Source: Bacillus proteolyticus (GTDB taxonomy: Bacteria; Bacillota; Bacilli; Bacillales; Bacillaceae_G). Taken from it: a stretch of DNA of 64,000 nt. How positions within the stretch are numbered: the stretch's first letter is position 1; the number at the start of each line of letters is the position of its first letter. The translations under genes were made by a program, and so were the position numbers. The notes beneath the pieces are model-generated. The model did no database searches and was not told where the DNA came from. It saw only the letters and a program-made list of their open reading frames with translations. The stretch is taken from the NCBI RefSeq assembly GCF_001884065.1, contig NZ_MACH01000157.1:59967-123966 (forward strand). Reading direction: 5' to 3'. Shown here one piece after another: positions 32,076-40,126 of this stretch.

Positions 32076-32450
32076 TTATTTTATCCCTAATTTTTCTTTT
32101 GTTTTTGCAGGTAAATCTGATTTTTGTACTTCTTCATAAGATTTAACTTCTGTGTCTGGTATATCTGTTTTCTTTTTGTCCTCTTGTTTAATGTAAAGGC
32201 GTAAAAATGCATTTTCTTTCATTTTTTCATTACTTGGTTTTTGACTAGCGAAAGTAACTTTTTTTTCGCCTCCATCTTCACCGTAAGTAGGTAAAGTATA
32301 GACACGTTTATTATCTTTAATTTCACCTTCACCTTGGATTTGAACGTAGTATTCTTCTGTACCAATTTTACTTGGAGAAGATATATCACATCCCACCGCA
32401 AAGCTAGCGAATAGGGCGAAAGTTGCGCATGAAGCAAGTATTTTTTTCAT
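32076..32450 (-). CDS. YxeA-family (DUF1093) lipoprotein
   Basis: This is a 124-residue protein with a signal peptide ending in the lipobox AVGC and a YxeA/DUF1093 domain. It is the best-preserved member of a local family: the intact genes at 6376 and 35524 and decayed pieces at 47083-47230 and 49875-49993 are its relatives. The family function is unknown. A palindrome TTACATTTTTGTAA lies 105 bases upstream of its start, as it does for the other intact copies. Confidence 0.85.
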   Translation of the reverse strand: MKKILASCATFALFASFAVGCDISSPSKIGTEEYYVQIQGEGEIKDNKRVYTLPTYGEDGGEKKVTFASQKPSNEKMKENAFLRLYIKQEDKKKTDIPDTEVKSYEEVQKSDLPAKTKEKLGIK

Positions 32451-32554
32451 ATAAAAACTCCTCTAAAAGTTATTTGTATGTTTAAACTGGACTAACTAAT
32501 TATTAGTTTACAAGGAATGCATATGTGCAAATATCGATGTATCTAACTGGAAAC

Positions 32555-32568
32555 TTACATTTTTGTAA
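32555..32568 (-). promoter_or_regulatory. Palindrome TTACAANNNTGTAA (copy D)
   Basis: On the minus strand it reads TTACAAAAATGTAA, 105 bases upstream of the yxeA-like lipoprotein gene. Surrounding bases (CCTTACA..TGTAAG and then TTAG.TAC.TCGAT) are shared with copy C at 33054, so a longer promoter region is conserved. Confidence 0.6.
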
Positions 32569-32656
32569 GGAACCATTATTTTGAAATCTATCTATATAAA
32601 AAGTGATTTTTAGTCATCTTGAATGATCTTAAATTTAAAGTAGTAAAGAAGATATA

Positions 32657-32776
32657 TTACATAAAAAGTTGTTGAGTGATTTTAATAACAGCAGCAACAC
32701 CAGATAGTAAAATGAAACCGCCTAAGCAAGAAACAGTAGCGATGTAGCTGAATAATAAGTCTTGGTTTTCTTTCAT
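32657..32776 (-). CDS. 39-residue membrane peptide, copy 2
   Basis: This small gene reads MKENQDLLFSYIATVSC... and ends KITQQLFM, with one hydrophobic helix (about residues 9-32) rich in Gly, Ser and Ala. A strong AAAGGAGCG site sits at the correct distance. It differs from copy 1 (32832-32951) by one residue (Val for Ile at position 30) and a few silent changes, showing selection on the protein or very recent duplication. I do not recognise the family; bacteriocin-like, toxin-like or small regulatory membrane peptide are all open. Confidence 0.75.
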   Translation of the reverse strand: MKENQDLLFSYIATVSCLGGFILLSGVAAVIKITQQLFM

Positions 32777-32831
32777 AAGAATTCGCTCCTTTAAGTGATT
32801 TAATAATGTATGATTGCAATGAATTTGTATA

Positions 32832-32951
32832 TTACATGAAAAGTTGTTGAGTGATTTTAATAATAGCGGCAACGCCAGATAGTAAAATGAAACCGCCTAA
32901 GCAAGAAACGGTAGCGATGTAGCTGAATAATAAGTCTTGGTTTTCTTTCAT
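32832..32951 (-). CDS. 39-residue membrane peptide, copy 1
   Basis: This is the upstream member of a tandem pair of nearly identical 39-codon genes, with the same AAAGGAGCG ribosome site and the same MKENQDLLFSYIATV opening. The 55-base gap between them also carries the leader sequence of copy 2. A palindrome TTACAATACTGTAA stands 103 bases upstream, shared with the yxeA-like genes, and a likely -10 TATATAA lies between. The polytopic membrane protein gene at 33137-34294 is just upstream on the same strand but ends in its own terminator. Confidence 0.75.
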   Translation of the reverse strand: MKENQDLLFSYIATVSCLGGFILLSGVAAIIKITQQLFM

Positions 32952-33053
32952 GAGAATTCGCTCCTTTAAAAGTGTCTTTATTGTTGATTGATTATCTACT
33001 TTTAGTTTATATAAAATGTAAGATTGGAAACATCGAAGTAACTAACGATTGGC

Positions 33054-33078
33054 TTACAGTATTGTAAGGAATCTTACA
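33054..33078 (-). promoter_or_regulatory. Palindrome TTACAANNNTGTAA (copy C)
   Basis: The minus strand reads TGTAAG, five bases, then TTACAATACTGTAA. It lies upstream of the twin 39-residue peptide genes and is flanked by bases shared with copy D. Confidence 0.6.
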
Positions 33079-33089
33079 GAAGTATGAAA

Positions 33090-33117
33090 AAAGGCTATTC
33101 TATTGAAAGAATAGCCG
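33090..33117 (-). terminator. Terminator of the polytopic membrane protein gene
   Basis: GGCTATTCT and AGAATAGCC form a 9-bp stem, with a T run on the minus strand, 20 bases past the stop codon. Confidence 0.85.
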
Positions 33118-33136
33118 AAGTCTGAAGTAGATGATT

Positions 33137-34294
33137 TTAGGAAGTTCTCTCATCTAACTTCATTTTTTTAATGAATTGTTTCGTTTCTGGATTTGTAAGG
33201 AGAAGTAAGCGGAATGATGTTCCACCGTAATAGACACATTTCTTGATTTTAGTAACTATTGTTTGTTTTTGTGTAGGAGAAAGACGATCGATGTCATTTT
33301 CTTCTAACAAATAAATAACCTCTAACATATTCATTTCTGCTTTTTGGGCGATACGATTAGATTTTAACTTTATATACATAAAATTAATGGTTGCGCCAAT
33401 TGTATAAGGTAATAAAGCTAATTGAGCTTTCTTTTCTAAATTCGTTTTAAAATCACTCATATTAAAATTCATTTCCTCGCCAAGTAGTACAGAAACATCC
33501 TGAATAAAAATAACGAGCAATAATAGCGTTGTTGCAATCATTGAATTGGATATGAAAAAAGCATTTTCTGTACGACTTAGTTGATAAGGAGGACGTATCC
33601 ATACAATTCCCATTTGGACGATAATTCCGATGAAAATTGTTAAGATGATGGAGAAGTTATTTAAAAGGTCAAAATGAGTTAAACTACCTATCGTTGATAA
33701 TAAACTAGTACTTATTATCGTTCCAGTGATAACTGAAGAGAGTATTAATAATATGGTCATTAATATATTTGTCCATTGTAGTGCAAGATAAAGGCTAGTC
33801 ACTGTTACCGCACTTAAAAGTAAAATCATTTGCATCACATTAGAGATTAGGTCTGAAAAAGAAGATGAGATGGATGCATTAATTTGTAATAAGCTATTGA
33901 AGCTCGATGCAGAGATGAGCAAGCTATACAATATTTTTGTATAGCACTTGTAAATGTACCTTCGATAAGGTAATTCTTTATGGGAATCAAAGAGAGAAAA
34001 GAAGGTCAATTCTTTCACCTTTTGATGTTCTTGTTTCATTTCGAAGTAAATATTTTTAGCGAAATATAGATAAAGTAACATGACCATAAGCCAACTCATA
34101 TTAACGAACCATAGCCCATAAAACTCCTTGGGGTTAAAGAGAATAGAAATGATTTTGGTCCCTATATACATATAAATAGCAATACAAATAAATGCATTTG
34201 TTTTTTTGCTTAAGTTATAGGCGGAAAATTTTCTAATCCGTTTACTAAAGAAAAAGTGTAGAGAATTTCTTAGTAGTTGTTTCACATGTTGCAA
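33137..34294 (-). CDS. Polytopic membrane protein of unknown function
   Basis: The 385-residue protein has an N-terminal basic cytosolic stretch, eight to ten hydrophobic segments spread over residues about 35-300, and a charged C-terminal tail of about 75 residues (starting near NRIAQKAEMNMLEV). The layout recalls ABC-2-type or EcsB-like permease subunits, but no motif proves that and no ATPase gene is adjacent. It is followed, after a terminator, by the twin 39-residue peptide genes, which makes an export or immunity role for those peptides conceivable; that is inference only. Confidence 0.7.
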   Translation of the reverse strand: MQHVKQLLRNSLHFFFSKRIRKFSAYNLSKKTNAFICIAIYMYIGTKIISILFNPKEFYGLWFVNMSWLMVMLLYLYFAKNIYFEMKQEHQKVKELTFFSLFDSHKELPYRRYIYKCYTKILYSLLISASSFNSLLQINASISSSFSDLISNVMQMILLLSAVTVTSLYLALQWTNILMTILLILSSVITGTIISTSLLSTIGSLTHFDLLNNFSIILTIFIGIIVQMGIVWIRPPYQLSRTENAFFISNSMIATTLLLLVIFIQDVSVLLGEEMNFNMSDFKTNLEKKAQLALLPYTIGATINFMYIKLKSNRIAQKAEMNMLEVIYLLEENDIDRLSPTQKQTIVTKIKKCVYYGGTSFRLLLLTNPETKQFIKKMKLDERTS

Positions 34295-34393
34295 TAAAAT
34301 AACTCCTTTCGTCTATTCAGATCAGTTGTTGAAATTTAAAAATAGAATTTAGTTCATATATTAGTATAGTGGATAAATGATTAATAAGGGTAT

Positions 34394-34426
34394 AAAAAAG
34401 CTGATGACAGCATGTCACCAGCTTTT
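34394..34426 (-). terminator. Terminator after the permease remnant
   Basis: AAAGCTGATGACA and TGTCACCAGCTTT are inverted around GCA, with a T run on the minus strand. Confidence 0.85.
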
Positions 34427-34430
34427 TGTA

Positions 34431-34690
34431 TTATCTTTCTTTCGGAAGCACAATACTTTTATACAACTGAACTGTAATTAAGTAATAAACAGTGTAGATT
34501 ACCGCAAAAATCGCCAGTGGAACCCAAATACGGAAGTATGGGTCAACCATAATGAAGGAGAACATATTCATACCAACAATTACATGGGAGATGCCAATAG
34601 TAGCTGGGAATAAGAATACTAACAATAACTCCTTATAGATAGATCTCGCTAATAGCTCACGACGAACTCCTATTTTAATTGATAAATTAG
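34431..34690 (-). pseudogene. C-terminal remnant of a BceB-like ABC transporter permease
   Basis: Read on the minus strand, the frame gives SIKIGVRRELLARSIYKELL, then two membrane segments ending IYTVYYLITVQLYKSIVLPK. This is the last 85 or so residues of an FtsX/BceB-type permease of the peptide-antibiotic-sensing Bce family. The upstream 500 or more residues are missing: the frame runs into a fragment of a kinase gene on the opposite strand at about 34680. Confidence 0.75.
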
Positions 34691-35250
34691 AGGATGAGTT
34701 AGGGAAAATAGATCACTTCGTTGAACAAGCTTTATATTATTCACGGCTTGATTCCTTCTCAAAAGATTATTTTATTCAAGAAGTTTCTCTAGAGGCGATT
34801 ACGGGAGCTAGTATGAAAAAATATGCTAAGTCATTTATTTCAAAACGCATTCAATTTAAACGCACAAACTTACAACTTTTAGTAGAGAGTGATACAAAAT
34901 GGCTATCTTTTATTGTCGATCAGATTGTGGCAAATGCATTGAAGTATACTGATTCGCATGGAGAAATTAAGTTTATTGGAGAGGAAAGCGAAAATGAAAA
35001 GCGTCTCATTATTCAAGATAATGGAATTGGTATTAAGCTTGAAGACGCTGGACGAGTATTTGAACGTGGATTTACAGGAGTGAATGGACGAGTTCATACG
35101 AAATCAACGGGATTAGGATTATATTTAGCGAAACGATTGTCTCATAAATTAGGGCATGATATTTCTATTGAATCGAAAGAGAACGAATATACAAAAGTGA
35201 CACTACACTTTCCTAAAGGCAATCAATATCATACGATCGCGAAAGTATAA
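34685..35250 (+). pseudogene. C-terminal remnant of a BceS-like sensor histidine kinase
   Basis: The plus-strand frame reads LIDKLEDELGKIDHFVEQAL and then a full HATPase domain: N box ANALKYTDSHGE, G1 DNGIGI and G2 STGLGLYLAKRL, ending near KGNQYHTIAKV. The membrane sensor and the phospho-accepting His segment are absent, so it cannot work as a kinase. The last 145 codons could be translated from ATG 34813, but no ribosome site supports this. Bce systems pair this kinase with the transporter whose tail lies next door. Confidence 0.8.
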
Positions 35251-35285
35251 CAAGAGCACTTATTCTATGGGTAAGTGCTCTTGTT
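35249..35285 (+). terminator. Terminator-like hairpin after the kinase remnant
   Basis: AACAAGAGCACTTA and TAAGTGCTCTTGTT form a 14-bp perfect stem. The following T run is weak. Confidence 0.7.
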
Positions 35286-35387
35286 ATGCTTTCTTTTATT
35301 TAGTATGAGCAAAGGGTCTTTTTGTTTGCGGCAAAATTATGCTTCTTTTATAAAATGCTAATAATGTTGTAAGCCAGAATGATAGGA

Positions 35388-35415
35388 TTACAAAAGTGTA
35401 ATGTGGGTGTAAGGA
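35388..35415 (+). promoter_or_regulatory. Palindrome TTACAANNNTGTAA (copy B)
   Basis: TTACAAAAGTGTAA (35388-35401) is followed seven bases later by TGTAAGGA (35408-35415), exactly the arrangement of copy A at 6268-6295. It lies 123 bases upstream of the yxeA-like gene at 35524. Confidence 0.6.
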
Positions 35416-35523
35416 AACTGCATTGTCCCTTTTTTTTAGATAAAGCATACTTAAGGTAAGGAAGATTTATATGTTAATGAATATAAATCTTACAAGTAGA
35501 GCAGAAAGGTTAGGTATTATCGT

Positions 35524-35889
35524 ATGAAATGGATCATGAGAATTTTTGTATTATTAGCTATAGTAGGAGGGGCTTTCTACTACCTGAAGTCAGGGAATGG
35601 ATACTATTCAACTAAACAATATTATGTAAAAGTAATGACGGATTCTAAAGTAGAAAACGAAAAATTGAGTAATGGAGAAGTTCTTACGTATCATGTTTAC
35701 GATGAGAAGGTGTACGATAAAAAAGGGGAAGAAAGAAAACTGCAAATTTCCGTACAAGATAAATTGGAAAAAAATCAATATTATTTGATTGATTGGGAAG
35801 ATCGTCGTGGGATTGTTTCTAAAATAGCTAAAGTAGATCAAGCAAAAATAGATAAAGGTATCGTAGACAAATTGAACGGTGCCTCATAA
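35524..35889 (+). CDS. YxeA-family (DUF1093) exported protein
   Basis: This is a 121-residue protein with an N-terminal membrane segment (IFVLLAIVGGAFYYL) and a YxeA/DUF1093 domain containing the family-like YYVKV, LTYHVYDEK and IVSKI blocks. It is the third intact member in the window and the most diverged. It shares with the others the upstream palindrome. No terminator-free link to the next gene; a hairpin follows at 35973. Confidence 0.8.
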   Translation: MKWIMRIFVLLAIVGGAFYYLKSGNGYYSTKQYYVKVMTDSKVENEKLSNGEVLTYHVYDEKVYDKKGEERKLQISVQDKLEKNQYYLIDWEDRRGIVSKIAKVDQAKIDKGIVDKLNGAS

Positions 35890-35972
35890 TGAGTTAGGAC
35901 AAATTAACTAGTAGCTGTGTTAGAGCAAAGAGGTTAAGACATTTTAGAAAATAAGAGAGTGTGTTATAAAAA

Positions 35973-36006
35973 CAAAAGGATCGAACCGTCTGGTTTGTCC
36001 TTTTTT
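35973..36006 (+). terminator. Terminator after the yxeA-like gene
   Basis: AAAAGGA/TCCTTTT and AACC/GGTT form an interrupted stem followed by a T run. Confidence 0.75.
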
Positions 36007-36090
36007 ATTAGGAGCGAATTGAGGCTGTAACACCTGCACAGATAATTTCCGGAAATACGAAATCAATATAAAAGAGGAGTATCGTTATAA

Positions 36091-36279
36091 ATGACTTATC
36101 TAACTACAATTTTATCAATAGCAGGTATCGTTATCATGTCTTTAGCAAGAATTAATTTTAGAATAAGGGCGTTTGTTAATAAACCTGCTTGGGGGGGCTT
36201 CACTCTTCCTTTAGTCCTAATTGGATTTATTTCATTTTGTGCTGGCATGATTTTGGCTTTTGTAAATCATCAACTGTAA
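36091..36279 (+). CDS. Small two-helix membrane protein
   Basis: Sixty-two residues with two hydrophobic segments (ILSIAGIVIMSLARI and LPLVLIGFISFCAGMILAFV) joined by a basic loop. AGAGGAG sits ten bases before the ATG, so it is probably expressed. I do not recognise the family, and no partner gene is obvious. Confidence 0.65.
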   Translation: MTYLTTILSIAGIVIMSLARINFRIRAFVNKPAWGGFTLPLVLIGFISFCAGMILAFVNHQL

Positions 36280-36766
36280 GGTGAGAATATTGTGAAGACG
36301 GAGATCTAAATGGTTTTCGTCTTTTTGCAAATTTAAAAAGATTTTTTAGCAAAGCTTATCCACCTACAGGGCTTTTTAGTTGTACTACAATTTACGGAAC
36401 AATTTATAATTTCGCTCATGTTGCATAAGAATCTAACTAATCAAAAAGCCAACTTTCTTAATAGAAAATTGGCTTTTAATATGTTGAAATTTTTCTGTAG
36501 ACTATGCTTTTATTATATTCCAAATAAAATAATAAATATCAATGATGGAACAAATTGCAGTTACTATATAATAGCTACTCTTAATGATTAAATAATATGT
36601 ATTTAAATCTTCATATCCTTTGTGTTTCTATCCATATTTATTGTAAGATTATATAGAGTTCTCCTAATAAGCTGTTATAATGGCTTTTTTTAGGGATTTA
36701 ACATTTATAAATCTTAAATTATGTTTTTATCTAACTAAGTTATATTGAAGTAGAGGTGAACCATCG
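36280..36766. other. Gene-free region before the orphan response regulator
   Basis: Two hairpins are visible: AAGACG...CGTCTT with a T run at about 36294-36325 (probable terminator of the small membrane protein gene) and AAAAAGCCAA...TTGGCTTTT at about 36438-36477. The remainder is A+T-rich with no supported open frame. Confidence 0.5.
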
Positions 36767-37444
36767 GTGAAGCAGGTGTTAGTAATTAAGAATGAACGGT
36801 CTTTAGCGAAGAAAATCGTAAGCGGTCTAACGCAAGAAGGCTCTTTCATTTTAAAACTTCACAATGAAAACCAGGGTTTAAATATAATATATGAACAAGA
36901 TTGGGATATTATCATATTGGATTGGGATTCATTAAGTATATCCGGACCAGAAATTTGTAGACAAATACGACTTGTTAAAACGACACCGATCATTATTGTG
37001 ACCGACAATATTTCTAGCAAGGATTGTATAGCAGGGTTACAAGCAGGAGCAGATGATTATATAAGAAAACCATTTGTGAAAGAAGAATTAGTAGCAAGGG
37101 TTCAAGCGATTTTAAGAAGAACTGACTGTATCCAGCAAAATGAGATAAACTTTTTTCAGTTTAAAGATCTCTTTGTTGATGCATCTAGCAATATTGTGAA
37201 AAAAGGTAGTGAAAATCTCTCACTTACGAAGCGCGAGTACGATTTACTTGTATTTTTAATCAAGAATAAAAACACAATATTGAGCCGTGAAATGCTTTTG
37301 AATCAGGTTTGGGGATATAACGTAGTAGTAAATCCCAATGTAGTAGACTTATATATTGGGTATGTAAGAAAAAAATTAAAGTGTGAGAAGAAAGACAGAT
37401 ATATTCAAACGATACATGGCAGAGGCTATTCAATGGTTGATTGA
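36767..37444 (+). CDS. Orphan OmpR-family response regulator with atypical receiver
   Basis: The protein has a receiver domain (about 1-118) and a winged-helix OmpR/PhoB DNA-binding domain (about 128-225, ending IQTIHGRGYSMVD). Asp52, Thr79 and Lys101 are present, but the acidic pair that binds magnesium (usually DD before E) is Lys8-Asn9. Phosphorylation may therefore be weak or absent. No kinase gene is adjacent; the nearest is the broken BceS-like fragment 1.5 kb upstream. The start is GTG with AGAGGTGA upstream. Targets unknown. Confidence 0.85.
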   Translation: MKQVLVIKNERSLAKKIVSGLTQEGSFILKLHNENQGLNIIYEQDWDIIILDWDSLSISGPEICRQIRLVKTTPIIIVTDNISSKDCIAGLQAGADDYIRKPFVKEELVARVQAILRRTDCIQQNEINFFQFKDLFVDASSNIVKKGSENLSLTKREYDLLVFLIKNKNTILSREMLLNQVWGYNVVVNPNVVDLYIGYVRKKLKCEKKDRYIQTIHGRGYSMVD

Positions 37445-37485
37445 TAAAAATAAGATAATAGGTAAAGTGCAGTTTGTTATAATAG

Positions 37486-37527
37486 AAAAAACGAGTAAAA
37501 CTGTTTCATTCAGTTTTACTCGTTTTT
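37486..37527 (+). terminator. Terminator after the response regulator
   Basis: AAAAAACGAGTAAAACTG and CAGTTTTACTCGTTTTTT form a long perfect stem followed by further T residues. Confidence 0.92.
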
Positions 37528-37660
37528 TTGTATTAAATTTGATAATCAAATAGTTTCTGAGAAATATTAAAAGACGGAAACTATAAAAAGAATGTTTCTA
37601 TCAGGCAATGAATTATGAAAATATTAGCTATTAATGGGCGTGCTTTGTAGGAGAAATCAT

Positions 37661-37823
37661 GGTTTATCCCGCTATTTGCCGGGTAGTAAGACCCCAACCT
37701 CAAAATTCAGCGAAAGCAAAGAAGTTAGGTGGGGGGCGTGCTGTCCGTAAAGCCCGATTGGTGAAGGCTAATAATCAGTGGGGGATGAACAAAAACCACT
37801 GATTATAAAGTTTCACTTTATAA
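37661..37823 (-). repeat. Interspersed repeat, full-length copy 2 (bcr-like)
   Basis: This reverse-strand copy begins GGTTTATCCCGC and ends CACTTTATAA. It matches the copy at 6720-6880 along the whole length, including the internal GGTGAAGGCTAATAATCAGTG. It lies in the gap between the response regulator and the siderophore importer. Confidence 0.8.
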
Positions 37824-37971
37824 GGTGCTTATCTATTGGTTAGTGTGGAGGGGACGACTCTAGCGCGCATTAGTTGAGACCGTATCCAATTTATATTTAA
37901 TTTTATTAACTCACACCATTCACAAGATTTTCACAGAACTAATGACTATACTAATTAACAGGATGTTCAAA

Positions 37972-37986
37972 TGAAAATGATTATCA
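37972..37986 (+). promoter_or_regulatory. Fur box upstream of fatB
   Basis: TGAAAATGATTATCA matches the Fur 7-1-7 palindrome TGATAATNATTATCA at 14 of 15 positions. It lies 91 bases before the fatB start, so the importer should be iron-repressed. Confidence 0.85.
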
Positions 37987-38076
37987 ATAGCGATTTGGGT
38001 GCATAAAAGTTACTATCTAATTCAATCTATGGACTTTATCATTTTCGAACTAAATTACATTATAAGGAGTATACGT

Positions 38077-39090
38077 ATGAAAAAATCTATGCTTTTAAAA
38101 TTAGTGAGTATTCTAGCAATCTTCACTTTAATGTTAGTAGCTTGCTCGGATTCAAGTAAGGAAACTTCGAAGGCTAATAAAGGTGATAGTAGTGATAAGC
38201 CAAAAACGGTTGAAATCACTGATGCTCATGGAACTGTTAAAGTCCCTGTAAATCCAAAGAATGTAGTTGCTTTAGATAATAGAACTTTTGAAACTTTATC
38301 TGATTGGGGAATTAAATTAGCGGCTGCTCCAAAGGATATCATGCCTGCAGATTCAGCATATAAAAAGGATGAAAAAGTTCAAAATATCGGGAATCACCGC
38401 GAACCAAATCTTGAAATTATTGCAGCGGCAAACCCTGAACTTGTAATCGTTGGTCAAAGATTCGCTGACCATTACGAAGAAATCAAAAAATTAGTGCCAA
38501 ATGCAGCAGTTATTGACCTTAATGTTGATGTTTCTGAGAAGGCTACTAAGCCTGGCGAAAACTTAGTAAAAGGTCTTAAAGACTCTACACTTACTTTAGG
38601 AAAAATCTTTGATAAAGATAAAGAAGCTAAACAATTAGTAGCTGATTTTGATAAATCTATTGAAAAAGCAAAATCTGCTTATAACGGAAAAGATAAAGTT
38701 ATGAGTGTTATCGTTACTGGTGGGAATATTGGTTTTGCTGCTCCACATTCTGGTCGTGTTTGGGGACCAATGTATGAAATTTTCGGTTGGACTCCAGCAT
38801 TAGAAGTTTCGAATTCTACTGCAGGTCATAAAGGTGATGACGTTTCTGTTGAAGCAATTGCACAAACAAATCCTGATTGGATTTTCGTATTAGATCGTGA
38901 TGCTGCAACATCTGATGCAGCTACTTCAGCTCCTGCTAAGGATGTTATTTCTAAATCACCTGCTCTTCAAAACACAACTGCTGTTTCTAAAAAACAAGTT
39001 ATTTATGCACCAGAAGATACTTACACAAATGAATCAATTCAGACTTATATAGAGTTATTTGGAAATATCGCAAAAACTTTAGCTAAGTAG
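38077..39090 (+). CDS. fatB: Siderophore-binding lipoprotein (FatB/YclQ type, petrobactin)
   Basis: This is the solute-binding protein of a catecholate siderophore ABC importer. The signal peptide ends in the lipobox LVAC (Cys23) and is followed by a Ser/Lys-rich linker and a type III periplasmic-binding fold (ITDAHGTVKVPVNPKNVVAL). It closely follows B. subtilis YclQ and the B. cereus group FatB, which bind petrobactin. The start at ATG 38077 has AAGGAG upstream; the longer frame from 37999 would bury the signal peptide. It has 337 residues. Confidence 0.9.
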   Translation: MKKSMLLKLVSILAIFTLMLVACSDSSKETSKANKGDSSDKPKTVEITDAHGTVKVPVNPKNVVALDNRTFETLSDWGIKLAAAPKDIMPADSAYKKDEKVQNIGNHREPNLEIIAAANPELVIVGQRFADHYEEIKKLVPNAAVIDLNVDVSEKATKPGENLVKGLKDSTLTLGKIFDKDKEAKQLVADFDKSIEKAKSAYNGKDKVMSVIVTGGNIGFAAPHSGRVWGPMYEIFGWTPALEVSNSTAGHKGDDVSVEAIAQTNPDWIFVLDRDAATSDAATSAPAKDVISKSPALQNTTAVSKKQVIYAPEDTYTNESIQTYIELFGNIAKTLAK

Positions 39091-39109
39091 TGTAAAGGAG
39101 TACGAAACA

Positions 39110-40126
39110 GTGTCAAAAAATATGATTTCTAGGGTTGAGAATATTTCTCAACCCCAGTTTTATAATCACAACAAAATATGGACAAAACCTTTTATAATAG
39201 CGATTATGATTGTTATAATTTTAGGGATTATATCACTGTTTACTGGAGTTTATGATATACGTGGACAAGAGGACGGAATGGAGATGTTTTTCATAACTCG
39301 TGTTCCGAGAACAGTTGCATTAATGCTTACTGGAGCTGCGATGGCGATGGGAGGACTCGTAATGCAACTCATTACACAGAATCGTTTTGTTGAACCTACT
39401 ACAACGGGGACTATTGAATGGTCAGGCTTAGGCCTGCTTTTTGTGTATTTATTATTTCCTGCCCCGACTTTAGTTCAAAGAATGACTGGTGCAATCATTT
39501 TTTCTTTTATAGGAACTATGATTTTCTTTTTATTTTTAAGAAGAGTTAAACTTCGTTCGTCTTTAATTGTCCCGATTATTGGATTGATGCTTGGAGCAGT
39601 TATTTCTGCAGTGTCTACTTTTATGGGACTTCTTTTTCAAATGACGCAAAGTATTGAAACTTGGTTTGTAGGTTCATTTGCTAACATTCAGGTGGGAAGA
39701 TATGAATATTTATGGCTGATTGTTATCATTTCTTTTCTTATTTTTATGTATGCTAATAGATTGACTTTAGCTGGACTAGGAGAAGATGTCGCAACAAGCC
39801 TTGGAGTTAATTACAATAGAATTGTTCTTTTTGGGACTGCTCTTATCTCTGTTGCAGTTGGAATTGTTGCAGCTGTTATTGGGCACTTACCTTTCTTGGG
39901 ATTAATTGTGCCAAATATTGTTTCAATGTTTAGAGGAGATGATCTTAGGAGTAATTTACCTTGGGTTTGTGTGATTGGAATGGGGACAATAACTGCCTGT
40001 GACATCATTTCTCGAACAATTATAAAGCCTTTTGAAGTCCCTGTTTCTCTAATACTTGCAACAGTGGGAGCAGTTGTGTTTATTACTATTTTATTGAGAC
40101 AAAGAAAACCAAGGAGGCTGCGATGA
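39110..40126 (+). CDS. fatC: Siderophore ABC transporter permease FatC (YclN type)
   Basis: This is a FecCD-family permease of 338 residues with about nine membrane segments and the typical RVPRTVALMLTGAAMAMGG and GHLPFLGLIVPNI blocks that contact the ATPase. It follows fatB by 19 bases with AAAGGAG and overlaps fatD by four bases. Confidence 0.92.
   Translation: MSKNMISRVENISQPQFYNHNKIWTKPFIIAIMIVIILGIISLFTGVYDIRGQEDGMEMFFITRVPRTVALMLTGAAMAMGGLVMQLITQNRFVEPTTTGTIEWSGLGLLFVYLLFPAPTLVQRMTGAIIFSFIGTMIFFLFLRRVKLRSSLIVPIIGLMLGAVISAVSTFMGLLFQMTQSIETWFVGSFANIQVGRYEYLWLIVIISFLIFMYANRLTLAGLGEDVATSLGVNYNRIVLFGTALISVAVGIVAAVIGHLPFLGLIVPNIVSMFRGDDLRSNLPWVCVIGMGTITACDIISRTIIKPFEVPVSLILATVGAVVFITILLRQRKPRRLR

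Noticed and set aside
32076-34294. Prophage or integrated element spanning the yxeA/peptide region
   Set aside because: No integrase, transposase or attachment repeats are visible; the region shows local decay and short repeats only.
34813-35250. Intact stand-alone ATPase-domain protein from ATG 34813
   Set aside because: Upstream sequence continues the kinase reading frame without the His segment, and no ribosome site precedes the ATG, so a truncated kinase gene is the simpler reading.
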